Assembly (NCBI GenBank): GCA_022478985.1
Contig: JAKSZP010018512.1
Coordinates: 118,409 to 182,408, forward strand
DNA: 64,000 nucleotides
Direction: 5' to 3'
Source: Massospora cicadina
Taxonomy: Eukaryota > Entomophthoromycota > Entomophthoromycetes > Entomophthorales > Entomophthoraceae
In this document: positions 46,790 to 57,065 of the stretch, piece by piece
How positions within the stretch are numbered: position 1 is the stretch's first letter
How the letters are laid out: each line of letters opens with the position of its first letter
Position numbers and translations under genes: made by a program
The notes under the pieces: generated by a model
Told to the model about the DNA's origin: nothing
Seen by the model: only the letters and a program-made list of their open reading frames with translations
Databases searched by the model: none

Positions 46790-47560
46790 TTCACTCCAGA
46801 ACAACAGCTTGAAGCTGAGGCCCTGATTGAAGAATATGCGGATATCTTTGCCCAAGGTCCTGGAGATTTTAGCCTAATGAAAGAGGTATGAAATCAGGTG
46901 AAAACTGGGGACACTCCCCCTATTTGAGATCAACTATATCACAAATCCAAAGTCAAGAAGGCTCAGATCTCGGTGAAACTAAAACAACTCCTCGATGCCA
47001 GGCTAAAAATGACTTCTAATAGTCCATGAGCTTCCCCTCTACTACTCATCCAAAAAAAGGATGGGGGCATAGAGTGGTTATGGACTATTTTCAACTTAAT
47101 GCTGTTACTCAAAAGGATTCTCATCCTTTACCTTGCATAGATGATTCATTAAGATTATTGTCTGTATTGCAATACTTCTCAGCCATGGACCTTGCGAGTG
47201 GTTATTGGCAAATTGATCTTTCCCCAGAAGATCGTCAAAAATGTGCTTCAATTTCTAGTGAGGGGCTATTTGAGCTAACTTGTATGCCGCACGGGCTTTG
47301 CAATGCCCCTGCTACTTTTCAATGATCCATGGATGGCTTGTTTGGGGATTTGAAACTTTCTTGCATCTTAGTTTATCTAGACGATGTTACTGTATATTTC
47401 ATGCACTTTTAACAAGAATTTGGCTCATTTGAAGGAAGTTTTTGGCTGATTGCGTCATGCCTCACTTAATCTTAAACCATCAAAGTGTGCTTTTTTAAAA
47501 CTGAGATGAAATTTTGTGACATAAAGTTAATTGCAAGGGTATTTTACCCTTATCTAATAA
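46790..47560 (+). pseudogene. A3 reverse transcriptase
   Basis: SPWASPLLLIQKKDGG-type sequence near 47025, then VVMDYFQLNAVTQKDSHPLP, FSAMDLASGYWQIDLSPEDR, FELTCMPHGLCNAPATFQ, a stop, and the catalytic LVYLDDVTVYF with both aspartates. A frameshift follows at about 47400. Close to A2 and A4, but keeping the catalytic residues. Confidence 0.85.
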
Positions 47561-47679
47561 GATACAAATATTTTAACATGCTTGTTCCAAAAAGCTTGCA
47601 CAATATCCAAGTGTTTTTATGGATGGTTGATTATTACTGACAAACTATCCTCCATTTTGCAGAGATTGAAGAAACTTTA

Positions 47680-48180
47680 GTTTACCTTTTGCACAAGGAA
47701 GTCCCTTTTGTATGGGAAGAATCACAGCAACAATCCTTCGATCTGTTGCGCCAAGTGTTAATGAGTGCCCCAGTCTTAGCCCATCCTGACTTTTCCAAAC
47801 CTTTTATACTATTTACCAATGCCAGTGATATTGCTATTGGGGCCATTCTGGCTCAACATGATACCAATCTGGTTGATCACCCCATTGCGTGCTATAGTAA
47901 AACCCTTTCTAAGGCTGAATGCAATTATAGCATTACTGAGATAGAATGCCTCACTGTGTTGTCCACCATCATGCATTTCTGCCCTTATCTATATGGCAAG
48001 CATTTCACTATTGTAACGGATCATGATTCCCTGAAGTGGTTGCAATAAATGAAGGACCCTGATGGATGCTTATCTAGATGGGCTTAAAAGTTCCAAAATT
48101 ATGACTTTACTATTCAACATTGCGCTGGAGCTATTCATCAAGATGCTGATGGCCTTTCACAAGTGCCTATCTTAACGTTA
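47680..48180 (+). pseudogene. A3 RNase H
   Basis: QQQSFDLLRQVLMSAPVLAH, FILFTNASDIAIGAILAQHD, LVDHPIACYSKTLSKAECNY with SITEIECLTVL, FTIVTDHDSLKWLQ, then a stop at 48046. GAIHQDADGLSQVP ends the domain. First catalytic Asp context is TNASD. One frame covers most of it. Confidence 0.85.
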
Positions 48181-48199
48181 TTCTCTGCAGAGGAAGATT

Positions 48200-49423
48200 G
48201 CATTTATGACCTGATTGGTAGACCTGAACTCTGGTTCCGTGAATTTAAGGATGTTATCTCAAAGTTACAATCCTTAACTGAAGACACTCAGGTTAAAGAA
48301 GGTTCATTATATATAAAAAGTTGAGATCTAAGTGGTTGCCCTTTATTTGGCCCTCTGCGAGGACTGACACTATTATGAAGGCCCACCAAACTGTAGGTCA
48401 TGGAGCTGTCGCTAAGACCCTACAGTGGTTAAAAAATAATTGTTACTGGGATAACATGCTGGAATCTGTACACGATGTGCTGGAATCTTTTCTTAAGTGC
48501 CAACAACAACGTAATAGAAAACTGATGTTCCAACACCAAATTGTGGGACCTTCTGAACCCTTCTCTACTATGAGTATTGATTTGGTGGGTCCTCTCCCTA
48601 CGGCCACCTATGGATATTAGTATATTCTGTTAGCTATCAACCATTTTACTAAATGGATTGAGGCCTATCAGTTTCCATGGTCACTGCCAAGGTGACAGCG
48701 TCCTTTCTTTTCAAGCAAGTTTTTACCGGGCATGGCAGCTCAAAAGTCCTGTTATTGAATAAAATGGGACCAACTTCATTTCTCAGATGGTAGCTGAGCT
48801 TACCAAACTAATGTTTACTTATCAGTCCTTTACAACCCCTTATAATCCTTCTACTAATGTGCAGTCAAATGAGCAAATGGTACCCTTGTAGCCATTCTTT
48901 GAAAGATGGCCTCAAATGATCATAGTAGGTGGAACTTTTATTTACCTAGTGCAATGTTAGCCTATAGAGTTAGCTACCATTGTATTATTGCAATGTCTCC
49001 TTTTAAAGCTTTATATGGTCAGAAACTTATCCTCCCCTCAAATGTACAACCTATGCTTGATGAGGTTACCCTGCAAACTACTGATTTAGCTATGAGGAGA
49101 TTAGCTGATAAAATCATCCAATTACAAGCATTAGTTTCAAGTTCCCTTGCTGCTACCACCTTGAAGGAAGGTACCATAACCAACGCCAGTAGACCTACAT
49201 TACCAGAATATCAAGTTGGGGATCTTGTACACTTCTATCATCATAGGCTGGGAGGAAGGATTCACAAATTAAACACCTTATGGGCTGGTCCTTATCATAT
49301 TACTTATTGTCAGGGTATTGAATACTCCATTGCTGCTATTGATACTAGTACTGTTATCAATAGAGTGCATAGTAGCTTTCTTCACAAATATGTGCCCCCT
49401 AGTCAAGATCTTGAGGGGGGCAT
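48200..49423 (+). pseudogene. A3 integrase with GPY/F module
   Basis: Zinc region: AHQTVGHGAVAKTLQWLKNN, then LKCQQQR with the second Cys of the CxxC lost. TMSIDLVGPLPT has the first catalytic Asp. The middle of the core (48640-48900) is frameshifted. LPSAMLAYRVSYHCIIAMSP with FKALYG, then VGDLVHFYHHR and LWAGPYHITY form the C-terminal GPY/F module, ending HKYVPPSQDLEGG. No chromodomain follows. The polypurine run GAGGGGGG at 49412-49420 precedes the LTR. Confidence 0.85.
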
Positions 49424-49507
49424 TGTTGGAGATACAACTAATATGACTGGAATTACTCCAGATTGAGATTTAATATCCCAATCTAATGAAATTGTAAAAT
49501 CCATGAC
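49424..49507 (+). repeat. A3 3' LTR, first part
   Basis: TGTTGGAGATACAAC onward, matching 29072. It stops at the E insertion. Further parts are 51689-52203 and 55008-55032. Confidence 0.85.
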
Positions 49508-50127
49508 TGTAATGGATCAGGTGGTACCTGATCCATAAATTGCTACAGATCAGTTAGTACTAGATCCTAATATGGAATTTATAAGAAGAAACTCGAGTGA
49601 GAGGGAATTGGAGCAAGGGAAATTTGACTGTCTGAAGCCAAAATTCATCTGAGTCAATATGATGCTGGACTTATGAGTGGCATGGACGATGATTCAATGG
49701 GGAATGGAATCTTCACCTGAGATGTGCTGGACAGTTCAGGAGAGCTTGGCATAGGAGAAAGCTTATTTTATAACTGCAAAGCACTATTTATTTGGGGATA
49801 GGCTGGCCTGAATAGCCAGTTGAGTCTTCTACAAAATTTCTAAAATCAAATAAAGATTGGTTTGCTTGAAGAAAAAATTATTTTAATTTAATTTTTATAA
49901 TCAGATTGAAGAATATGGGCTCCACTAGTGGGCTTAGTGTGGCGTTGGGGTGGATATCGGTACTCTTTACAGCGTGTGGACAGTGATCCAAGGGCATGTG
50001 GCAATGGCAAAACTTGACGGATGGGTTTGGGGATTGGCTCTGGCAGGCTGGTCCCTAGTAGATTCAGCTATGAGGCTCTTACTTCCTGATTTCTTTATGG
50101 ATTATTGGTGCAAACCCATTTGTTACA
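49508..50127 (+). repeat. 5' LTR of E
   Basis: 620 bp. It contains a near-terminal palindrome (ggatcaggt / acctgatcc, about 49513-49533), a TATTTATT box at 49786 and, 32 bases on, AGTTGAGTCT at 49818-49827, which is exactly complementary to AGACTCAACT just inside the LTR. Confidence 0.9.
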
Positions 50128-50143
50128 TTAGACTCAACTCAAT
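50128..50143 (+). promoter_or_regulatory. Primer-site region of E, possible self-priming
   Basis: TTAGACTCAACTCAAT follows the LTR directly. Bases 50130-50139 are the perfect complement of LTR bases 49818-49827, the likely RNA 5' end. That is the arrangement used by self-primed elements such as Tf1 of fission yeast. Confidence 0.55.
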
Positions 50144-50337
50144 TTCTTCTTGGTTTGGCCGTGAGTGGAAGTAGGTAGATGTTCTGGAAGGGGAGGAATG
50201 TTCTAGCTGTGAGTTAAAGGTGATAGAGGATAAGAAGGGGAGGAATGGTTTGGCCATATGTTGAAGGAGGTGGAGGTTCTGAAAGGGGAGGAATGGTTCT
50301 ATGGTGATCTGAAAGAAGTGTCATCAGTGAATTGTCA

Positions 50338-50900
50338 GATGTGGTTGGCTCAAGTGTCTATAGGAACTGGGGATGAAGTATAATAGGGGGTGGATAAAAT
50401 GGCGCAGGCCATGGCGGATATTGAGTAAAATCAACGGAGGAGTACGGCGCGGGCAGTGGCCCATCAGGAGCAGCAGGCGGATACCCAAAAGGCGTCTGAA
50501 GGAGCTGTGGATGAGTTGTACTGGGGGCGGATGAAATGGCATTAGCCATGGTGGATATCGAGAGAAATCTATGGGGAAGTGCAGAGCAGGCAGTAGCCCA
50601 GCAAAAGCAATAGGCGGATCCACAAGGAGCGTCCAGAGGGGCCATGGACAGAGTGTGCTGAGGGGCGGACGAGATGGCGTGTGCCCTGGCAGATACTGAG
50701 GGAGAGATTTGGGGAAGTTTGGAGTGGGCAGTGGCCCATCAGAAGCAACAGGCGGATCCATGAAGAGCGTCCAGAGGAGCTTGGATGGAGTGTACCGGGG
50801 GGTGGTTGAGATGGTGTGCGCCCAGATGGATACTGGGGAGAAGTTATGGGGATGTTTGGAGCAGGCGATGGCCCACCAGAAGCGATGGGCAGATCAGTGC
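50338..50900. repeat. 137-138 bp tandem repeats inside E
   Basis: The ggcggatcc-type anchor recurs at 50476, 50613, 50751 and 50888 (spacings 137, 138, 137). Between anchors, blocks such as gcgtc(t/c)(g)agagg and (g)cagtggcccatcagaag recur. Units diverge moderately. The antisense strand is open and Pro-rich over three units, but it has no family features. Confidence 0.8.
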
Positions 50901-51060
50901 AGAGCACTGGATCCAGAGCTTGGGAGATGGGCAAAGGGCCAGATGCGTGCACAAGTGAAGTGGAAAGGTGATCCAGAGGGGGAGATGACGTTGCAAATGG
51001 TAGAATTTGGCACGCAGTGCCCAGGGATGGTCCAGGGTTTCCAGTTTTCACAGGGGGTGA

Positions 51061-51683
51061 TGTAATGGATTGGGTGATACCTGATCCATACATTGCTATA
51101 GATCAGTTAGTACTAGATCTGAATATGGAATTTATGAGAAGAAACCCGAGTGAGAGGGAATTGGAGCAAGGGAAATTTGACTGTCTGAAGCCAAAATTCA
51201 TCTGAGTCAATATGATGCTGGACTTATGAGTGGCATGGACGATGATTCAATGGGGAATGGAATCTTCACCTGAGATGTGCTGGACAGTTCAGGAGAGCTT
51301 GGCATAGGAGAAAGCTTATTTTATAACTGCAAAGCACTATTTATTTGGGGATAGGCTGGCCTGAATAGCCAGTTGAGTCTTCTACAAAATTTCTAAAATC
51401 AAATAAAGATTGGTTTGCTTGAAGAAGAAAAAATTATTTTATTTTAATTAATATAATCAGATCGAAGAATATGGGCTCCACTAGTGGGCTTGGTGTGGCG
51501 TTGGGGTGGATCTCGGTACTCTTTACAGCATGTGGACAGTGATCCAAGGGCATGTGGCAATGGCAAAACTCGGCGGATGGGTTTGGGGATTGGCTCAGGC
51601 AGGCTGGTCCCTAGTAGAGTCAGCTATGAGGCTCTTACTTCCCAACTTCCTTATGGAATATTGGCGTGAACCCATTCATTACA
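51061..51683 (+). repeat. 3' LTR of E
   Basis: 623 bp partner of 49508-50127. Most differences cluster in the first 90 bp and are transitions. Confidence 0.9.
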
Positions 51684-51688
51684 ATGAT

Positions 51689-52203
51689 GGATATTTCTGA
51701 TTCTCAGTTTGACTGAAGAAAGACCCCTCAGAGTTATCAGCCTCCTATGATGGGTGAGGATAAGTAATCAAAAGAAGCTCAACCATCAGAGATGACCAAG
51801 CAATCCAAAATGACCAAGCATTTTGAAGGGGCTAAGCCCTTGCTAAGAAGGTCAATCACATCTAATAAGAGCGCTATCAGATCAGACCATCACAAGTATA
51901 TTGATGACAATAATAATCAGCAATATTAGTCATCTGTTAGGAAAGATCTTATCTTGGGTGAATCACAGAAATCCTTGCAAAGAACCACTAACTTATCCCC
52001 TAATAATAACTCTGATTTTTAATTAATAAAGTACCTCAATTCTTGTCTCACATAGCCTAATTTTGGTCTGTTTTCATACAGGATTCTATATTTCCAATTG
52101 GAATCAACTATAGCAATGGAACTAATAACTTTGTTGCAATTGTGTCAATCTTCTCTAGATCCAAGGAACTAATAATTTAATAGCCTTCATAGCACCTGCT
52201 TAT
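51689..52203 (+). repeat. A3 3' LTR, second part
   Basis: Follows E and aligns with 29142-29302 and then 43188-43560. It is interrupted at 52203 by the LINE; the last 25 bases are 55008-55032. Confidence 0.85.
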
Positions 52204-52239
52204 GTTGTACTGATCCGATCCAATTCAGCCAGCTAAAAT

Positions 52240-54240
52240 GGCAAAATTTCTTGATAGCACTCACATCTGCAATATTTCACGAGACCCAGAATTAATGAAT
52301 TTGTTTACTCTGAATGAACTCTGGTTCGCCATCTGCAGTGCACCAAATTGGAAATGCCCAGGCCCTGATGGCATTCCATATGAGTTCTATAAGAAGTACT
52401 TCAATATCTATCCCCACTGCTGCTAGCCTCCCTTAACCAGAGCCTTCTGGATAAGCACCTTCTACCAGGAGGGCAAGAGGCCTTCACCATCACACTCTTC
52501 AAGAAAGGGGATAAGCTAGACCTAGCCAACTGGCGCCCCATTTCTCTAACTAACACAGATACAAAAATCTTAACTAAAATCATGGCTAACCATTTAGGGA
52601 TTGTAGCATCTGCCACCATCTCCCCAGAACAATTCAGCTTCATACCCAGAAGGTCGATTTGGGACAACGTGCACTCTGTGGCTAATGCATTCCAGTCCAC
52701 GGCCTCTGGGGCACTTGTATTTTTGGACCAACAGAAGGCCTATGATAGAGTAAACTGGGAATACCTCAGGGCCTGCCTCCACCAATTCCGCTTGCCCCCT
52801 CACTTCAACTGGGTAATGCTGCTTACAGAATCTGCAACAATGGCATTGCATGGCCCTGGCTTCCTCACGGAAGTAGTCCGCCCTCAAAGGGGCCTACGCC
52901 AAGGGGACCCCCTTAGCCCACTCTTATATAACTTCAGCCTTGACCCACTACTTAGAAACGTGAATGCCCGCCTCAAAGGGGTCCATGCACCAGGCCAAGC
53001 CCCAGTCAAGATGATGGCGCTTGCAGATGATTGTATGGTCAGGATGTCTAATAATCAAGATGCACACGCGCTTGAAGCTCTCATCCAGGAGTATTTCCGG
53101 GTAAGTAATGCTGCACTGAACGCTTCCAAAACTGAAATCATCCTCCTTGGTCAGTATCAAACCTGCTGGGCCCCAGCGACCAGTGCCCAGCATGGCCCAT
53201 CTGCTCGCACATGTGCTCGCCTTCCCTGCTCACCCCACACCGCCCCACTTGTTCTCCCCTTTGTGCCACGCCCTACCATAGGGCCTGTCCGCCATTGGGC
53301 ATGTGAGTGGAGGCAGGCGGGTATGCCTCAGCAGTAATGGAAAGTCATATTCTAGACAACGTGATGAAGCGCATCGCCTCCCTCAGAGCCCACCCTACTT
53401 CCCTTACTGGCAGGGTTGTTTTAGCCAACTCTATGCTCCTCTCCAAAGTCTGGTTTGGAGCCCACACAATCACCTTCTCCCCAAGTTTTTTCAAATCTAT
53501 GTATGCCCTTCTACAAGGGTGGCTATGGTCAGGCTGCCCACCACCAGTGCAGCTTGAGGTCATGTTTGGCCCTTGTAGTCATGGTGGCATGGGCCTGCTC
53601 AACTTTAAAGCCCATGCTGCCAAGATCCTGGGCACCTGGATTGTGGCTGTCACTGCCCCTACGCTCCACTCCCAACACTGGTCCCGCACAGCCTGCTTCA
53701 ACTTCTTCCACGCCCTGGGCCTTAACAATCCAGCGCACCCTCACTCATTGATGAAATATCTGGCTTCCCACCCATTGGCCACAGGTCCTTATGGGACTAA
53801 AACCCACTACAAATGAATCCTCCTCTCCATGCGGAGTGCTGAGTGGAGAATCCATATTAATGGACACACAACCCAGAGAGGCTGCCCCTCTCCTCAGTTT
53901 ACACAGGAGGTACAGGGGTTACCCATTCAAGATGGCTTGATCCCCACACGGCCCCATGTCCTATCCAGGGTGGACTACCTGGACATGATGGACATCTCTT
54001 ATTCCCTTGAGACAGAAGACTATTTGGAAATATGCACACCACCCTCTGTTGCAGCCTCAAATCTGTTCCCATGTGTGGCGCTGCCTGAGGCAGGTGTACC
54101 ATACGGCTGAGCGCTCTAATGCTTTACACTCATCCTGGATCATGTGTGGCCAGTATGGAACGCTGCTCCACCGCCTGGAGAAGTGCCCTACCTCTAAAGT
54201 GATATGGCGTGAAGTTCAACGTCTGCTTGGCCAGGATCAA
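52240..54240 (+). pseudogene. LINE ORF2: RT and C-terminal zinc motif
   Basis: CPGPDGIPYEFYKKYF, LANWRPISLTNTDTKI, EQFSFIPRRSIWDNVHSVAN, then LVFLDQQKAYDRVNWEYLRA, RPQRGLRQGDPLSPLLYNFS and MMALADDCMVRMSNNQ are the ordered RT motifs, with both catalytic aspartates kept. The frame 52582-53337 is open for 251 codons. After frameshifts near 53210 and 53330 the rest continues, and CGQYGTLLHRLEKCPTSKVI with W (54147-54210) is the CxxC-H-C motif. The endonuclease and ORF1 are absent. It is not autonomous. Confidence 0.9.
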
Positions 54241-54631
54241 ATCACATCCCTTCAGTCTGTCAAGAGATATGTTTGCTATATCCATGGTATCCCCTCTTCC
54301 ACCCTCCCTCTGTACTCTGGTGGTCACAATCACCATGTGGACTATCCACATGATTGTCTTGGATGCCATTGCAGGCTCCACCCCCACCCTCCTAGAAGCT
54401 GTCCACAGATTTCAGTCCTATTTGGTGGACCACTTCCAGGCATGGATGTTTGGGTATCTCTCACCACGTCGCTGTCAGCTGGTCTCCTCCTGGTTCCCAG
54501 TTTGGTTCATCAAATTGGACCCTTTCCTCCATACGTGTTCAATTGTGGTTATGGCCCCTTTACACATTCCCTCCTTCTCCCCATAGTGGCATTCCCGCTG
54601 GCAACAAGAGATAGCATCGCTTCTCTGGGGT

Positions 54632-54965
54632 GCCTTCCCTGTTACTAAGTTTCATTTTGCTTTTGTGTCTACATTTGGAAGTGTCCATCCCCTGGTCGGC
54701 CTTCCCTGTTACTAAGTTTCATTTTGCTTTTGTGTCTACATTTGGAAGTGTCCATCCCCTGGTCGGCCTTCCTGTTACTAAGTTTCATTTTGCTTTTGTA
54801 TCTACATTTGGAAGTGTCCATCCCCTGGTCGGCCTTCCCTGTTACTAAGTTTCATTTTGCTTTTGTGTCTACATTTGGAAGTGTCCATCCCCTGGTCGGC
54901 CTTCCCTGTTACTAAGTTTCATTTTGCTTTTGTGTCTACATTTGGAAGTGTCCATCCCCTGGTCA
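54632..54965 (+). repeat. Five tandem 67 bp units in the LINE 3' tail
   Basis: Units start at 54632, 54699, 54766 (66 bp), 54832 and 54899, each opening gccttccctgttactaag and almost identical. The other LINE copy has one diverged unit. The tail ends with caataaattt at about 54975. Confidence 0.9.
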
Positions 54966-55037
54966 GCCTTCCCTGCAATAAATTTAAAATTTATAGCGCC
55001 TGATTATCATAATTTCTCAAAAAATTACAATACCCTC

Positions 55038-56150
55038 AATACCCTCTTAAGTGGCCTCCAAAACTAGTCTAACCTCATGAGTTATTTTCTATCAACTGGA
55101 GGGAAGTTCTGCCAAGATATTGAAGAACAATGCCAATCCAGTATCCCCCAGTGATTTATGCAAGTCAAGCCCTACCTCATGTCAAGGTTTACATTTAAAT
55201 TGGCCTTATGTTACTCTGAAATGTTAACTGGTAACCTTAAACTTTTTTTCAACCAAGGAGCTCCCCACACTCAAGGATCTCTCTTCAGATATGCCTTCCC
55301 AAACATCTTGGTAAAGGTGTCCACTGTCAACATTATCACCAATAAATTTCTGGTTGGCATTGGCTATGAAGATACCCTCCAAAGTGACCCTGTTCCCCTG
55401 ATGACTGGTGGCTCCTGACAGCCCTGCTGCAACCAGGTGTTCAAATTTTGTTGCAATTGCTGGCAAAGTATGATCCACTCATGCCAAAGTTTTTGATGAT
55501 GCTTATCTCCTAAGGCTACTATTGCATCAAGCTCTTAAGGGATCTGGGATCACAAACTTTGAGAATGGCCAGCGGTATATACAACCTGATTTGTGGTGAA
55601 ACTGCTGCCCATAAGATACACCCACATGATGTTGTCCTAGGACTCACTACCTGCTCAACTTACCTCTTATCTATGCACCAAAGTCTCCAAAAAACCCAAG
55701 ATTCTGAGCATCTCCAGGATCACAAGGATGGGTAGTTATCCCAATTAGCTTAGAATTATGAAGACATTATTAACCAAGATAAATATCATCTCTTTACCAA
55801 ACTGGGGGCAACATTACATTGTCATTGGTGACACTGAACCAATTATCCAAAGTACCTATCAACTAACTTAAGCTTGTGAACAATTAGTTGAGATTGAGAT
55901 TCAAAAGAGACCAGCCAACAGGCCACACCACCCCTCCCAACCACCCTGGACTTCTCCAGTAGTCATGATGCCCAAGAAAAAGGCCTACCTGTTGCCTTTA
56001 ATTCCCAACTCCCTCAGTGTTCTGGGGGGACAAGGTACCCTCCACTGCCAATTTCTCTGCTGGGTACTACCAAATGGGCATGGCTGGAGCTTTGGTTTAG
56101 CAAACCAGAGTTATTGCCTGTAATTTGTGCCAAGCTTTTGGGAATCAACC
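55038..56150 (+). pseudogene. Old gypsy H, right part, up to the start of RT
   Basis: Near 55830-55990 the plus strand reads, with frameshifts, VIGDTEPIIQSTYQLT, ACEQLVEIEIQK and PPWTSPVVMMPKKKA, the entry block of a Ty3/gypsy RT. Upstream pieces such as KVFDDAYLLRLLLHQALKGS are unassigned. The rest of RT is lost. With 27341-29071 it forms the element into which A3 inserted. Confidence 0.55.
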
Positions 56151-56655
56151 CTGACACATCCCTTATTCTTTTTTATCAGATTTACACCCCAGACTAGCTC
56201 CATTAAAGCCATTATAAAACCAGATATCTGCTGGCACAACTTAACGCTGAAAGCATTTTCACAGGCCCAAAATTTCACCGCAGATAACTTATTAACTTTC
56301 CGAGGCCCTCAACCCCAAACCCTGGAAAATCAGCGCGGAGATAAATTTGCGAACAGAGGGCTAATTTGGGCCTTTTAACCTCGCCCCGAAGAAATTTTGT
56401 CAGTGCACACCTTGAAAAAGGATCAGCTTGATACTTTGCCAAATGACCAATAACCGCTTGGGAGAGATTATCCAAATTATCAATCACCTGGATATCCAAC
56501 TGCTCAGCTGTAACCATATATCAATAATTGTTATAAAATGGATAAAGTTTAAACCTCCTACCTATAAAACTATCCATCTTATTATGAAAATTAAAAGTTT
56601 ATGGTGGGGTATCGTATTTGCATCTGGCTTTGGTGGGCATGCAAATTTTTCAATA
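56151..56655. other. No gene recognised
   Basis: Short frames only. CpG begins to reappear from about 56230 onward (for example taacgctg, caccgcag, ccgagg), marking the left shoulder of the CpG-retaining zone around the host gene. Confidence 0.4.
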
Positions 56656-56739
56656 GGGTATGTCAGGAAGTGTGTTAGGGTATGTCAGGGAGTGTTAGGG
56701 TATGTTAGGGAGTGTTAGGGTATGTCAGGAGGTGTGTTA
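56656..56739 (+). repeat. 20-22 bp tandem repeats containing TTAGGG
   Basis: Four units of gggtatgt(c/t)aggg(a)gtgtta type (22, 20, 20, 22 bp). TTAGGG occurs at unit junctions, but the period is not six and this is not a telomere tract. Confidence 0.85.
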
Positions 56740-56759
56740 ATTGAAGGTTGCGAGATTTC

Positions 56760-57065
56760 TAAACAAGATGGGGGGTTAAAAGCTAGTAAAACCTAAAATA
56801 AATCGATTCCCATCTGGTCAGTTATAAAGTTGATTAACAGTAAATCGGGAATGGTAGATGATAGAGATTCGCATGCCAGGTTTGATCTTTTGTTACAAAT
56901 CCCTCGGATACGATGGGTTCTTGAACTAGTTGAACCCCTCGTACAATCTAGACCGAGCCATTCTAACTAGGTTTACGGTTTCTGGATGAGCCCACCTATA
57001 ACGGTGGAAAACCCAAATATGGGATTCCATCTAAAGGTTACGGATCCGTACATAAAATTTTTAAT
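56760..57065 (+). repeat. Dispersed repeat R, CpG-retaining copy
   Basis: Homologous to 27025-27340. Here CpG is kept at aaatcggg, gattcgcatg, ccctcggata, gaccgagc and others. Confidence 0.75.

Larger units (their letters stand above)
49508..51683 (+). mobile_element. Element E, small non-autonomous LTR retrotransposon
   Basis: Two nearly identical LTRs (49508-50127, 51061-51683) begin TGTAATGG and end ATTACA. They enclose 933 bp with no recognisable retrotransposon gene. The flanks are ATGAC (49503-49507) and ATGAT (51684-51688), a 5 bp duplication with one change, and the empty site is preserved in the other A3 LTR near 29142. A primer-site region lies at 50128 and a polypurine tract CAGGGGGTGA at 51051. 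It must depend on another element for proteins. Confidence 0.9.
52204..54992 (+). mobile_element. 5'-truncated LINE in the A3 3' LTR
   Basis: Same family as the LINE at 4366-8940. It starts in ORF2 at gttgtactgatccg and ends caataaatttaaaattt. It is flanked by a 15 bp imperfect duplication, atagcacctgcttat (52189-52203) and atagcgcctgattat (54993-55007). The 5' truncation is usual for LINEs. It is better preserved than the first copy. Confidence 0.9.
29072..55032 (+). mobile_element. Element A3, family A Ty3/gypsy, split by nested insertions
   Basis: After removing the inserted elements B, E and a LINE, A3 is a complete LTR element. 5' LTR pieces are 29072-29302 and 43188-43578 (622 bp). The internal region is 43579-49423. 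3' LTR pieces are 49424-49507, 51689-52203 and 55008-55032 (624 bp). Primer site, collagen-like gag, zinc knuckle, protease, dUTPase-like domain, RT, RNase H and integrase follow in order. The integrase C-terminus has the GPY/F module but no chromodomain. Reading frames are broken at many points. Confidence 0.85.

Noticed and set aside
50324..51093. Long Pro-rich antisense frames (minus) through the E repeats and LTR border
   Set aside because: They are open because the 137-138 bp repeat happens to lack stops on that strand. No family features, and they cross from internal repeats toward the LTR.
54630..54915. 72 and 63 residue frames with a repeated VTKFHFAFVSTFGSVHPLVG peptide
   Set aside because: This is translation of the 67 bp LINE tail repeat downstream of ORF2, not a protein. 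A 66 bp unit breaks the frame pattern.
56656..56739. TTAGGG motifs as interstitial telomere repeat
   Set aside because: TTAGGG occurs only once per 20-22 bp unit; the period and remaining sequence do not fit a telomere tract.
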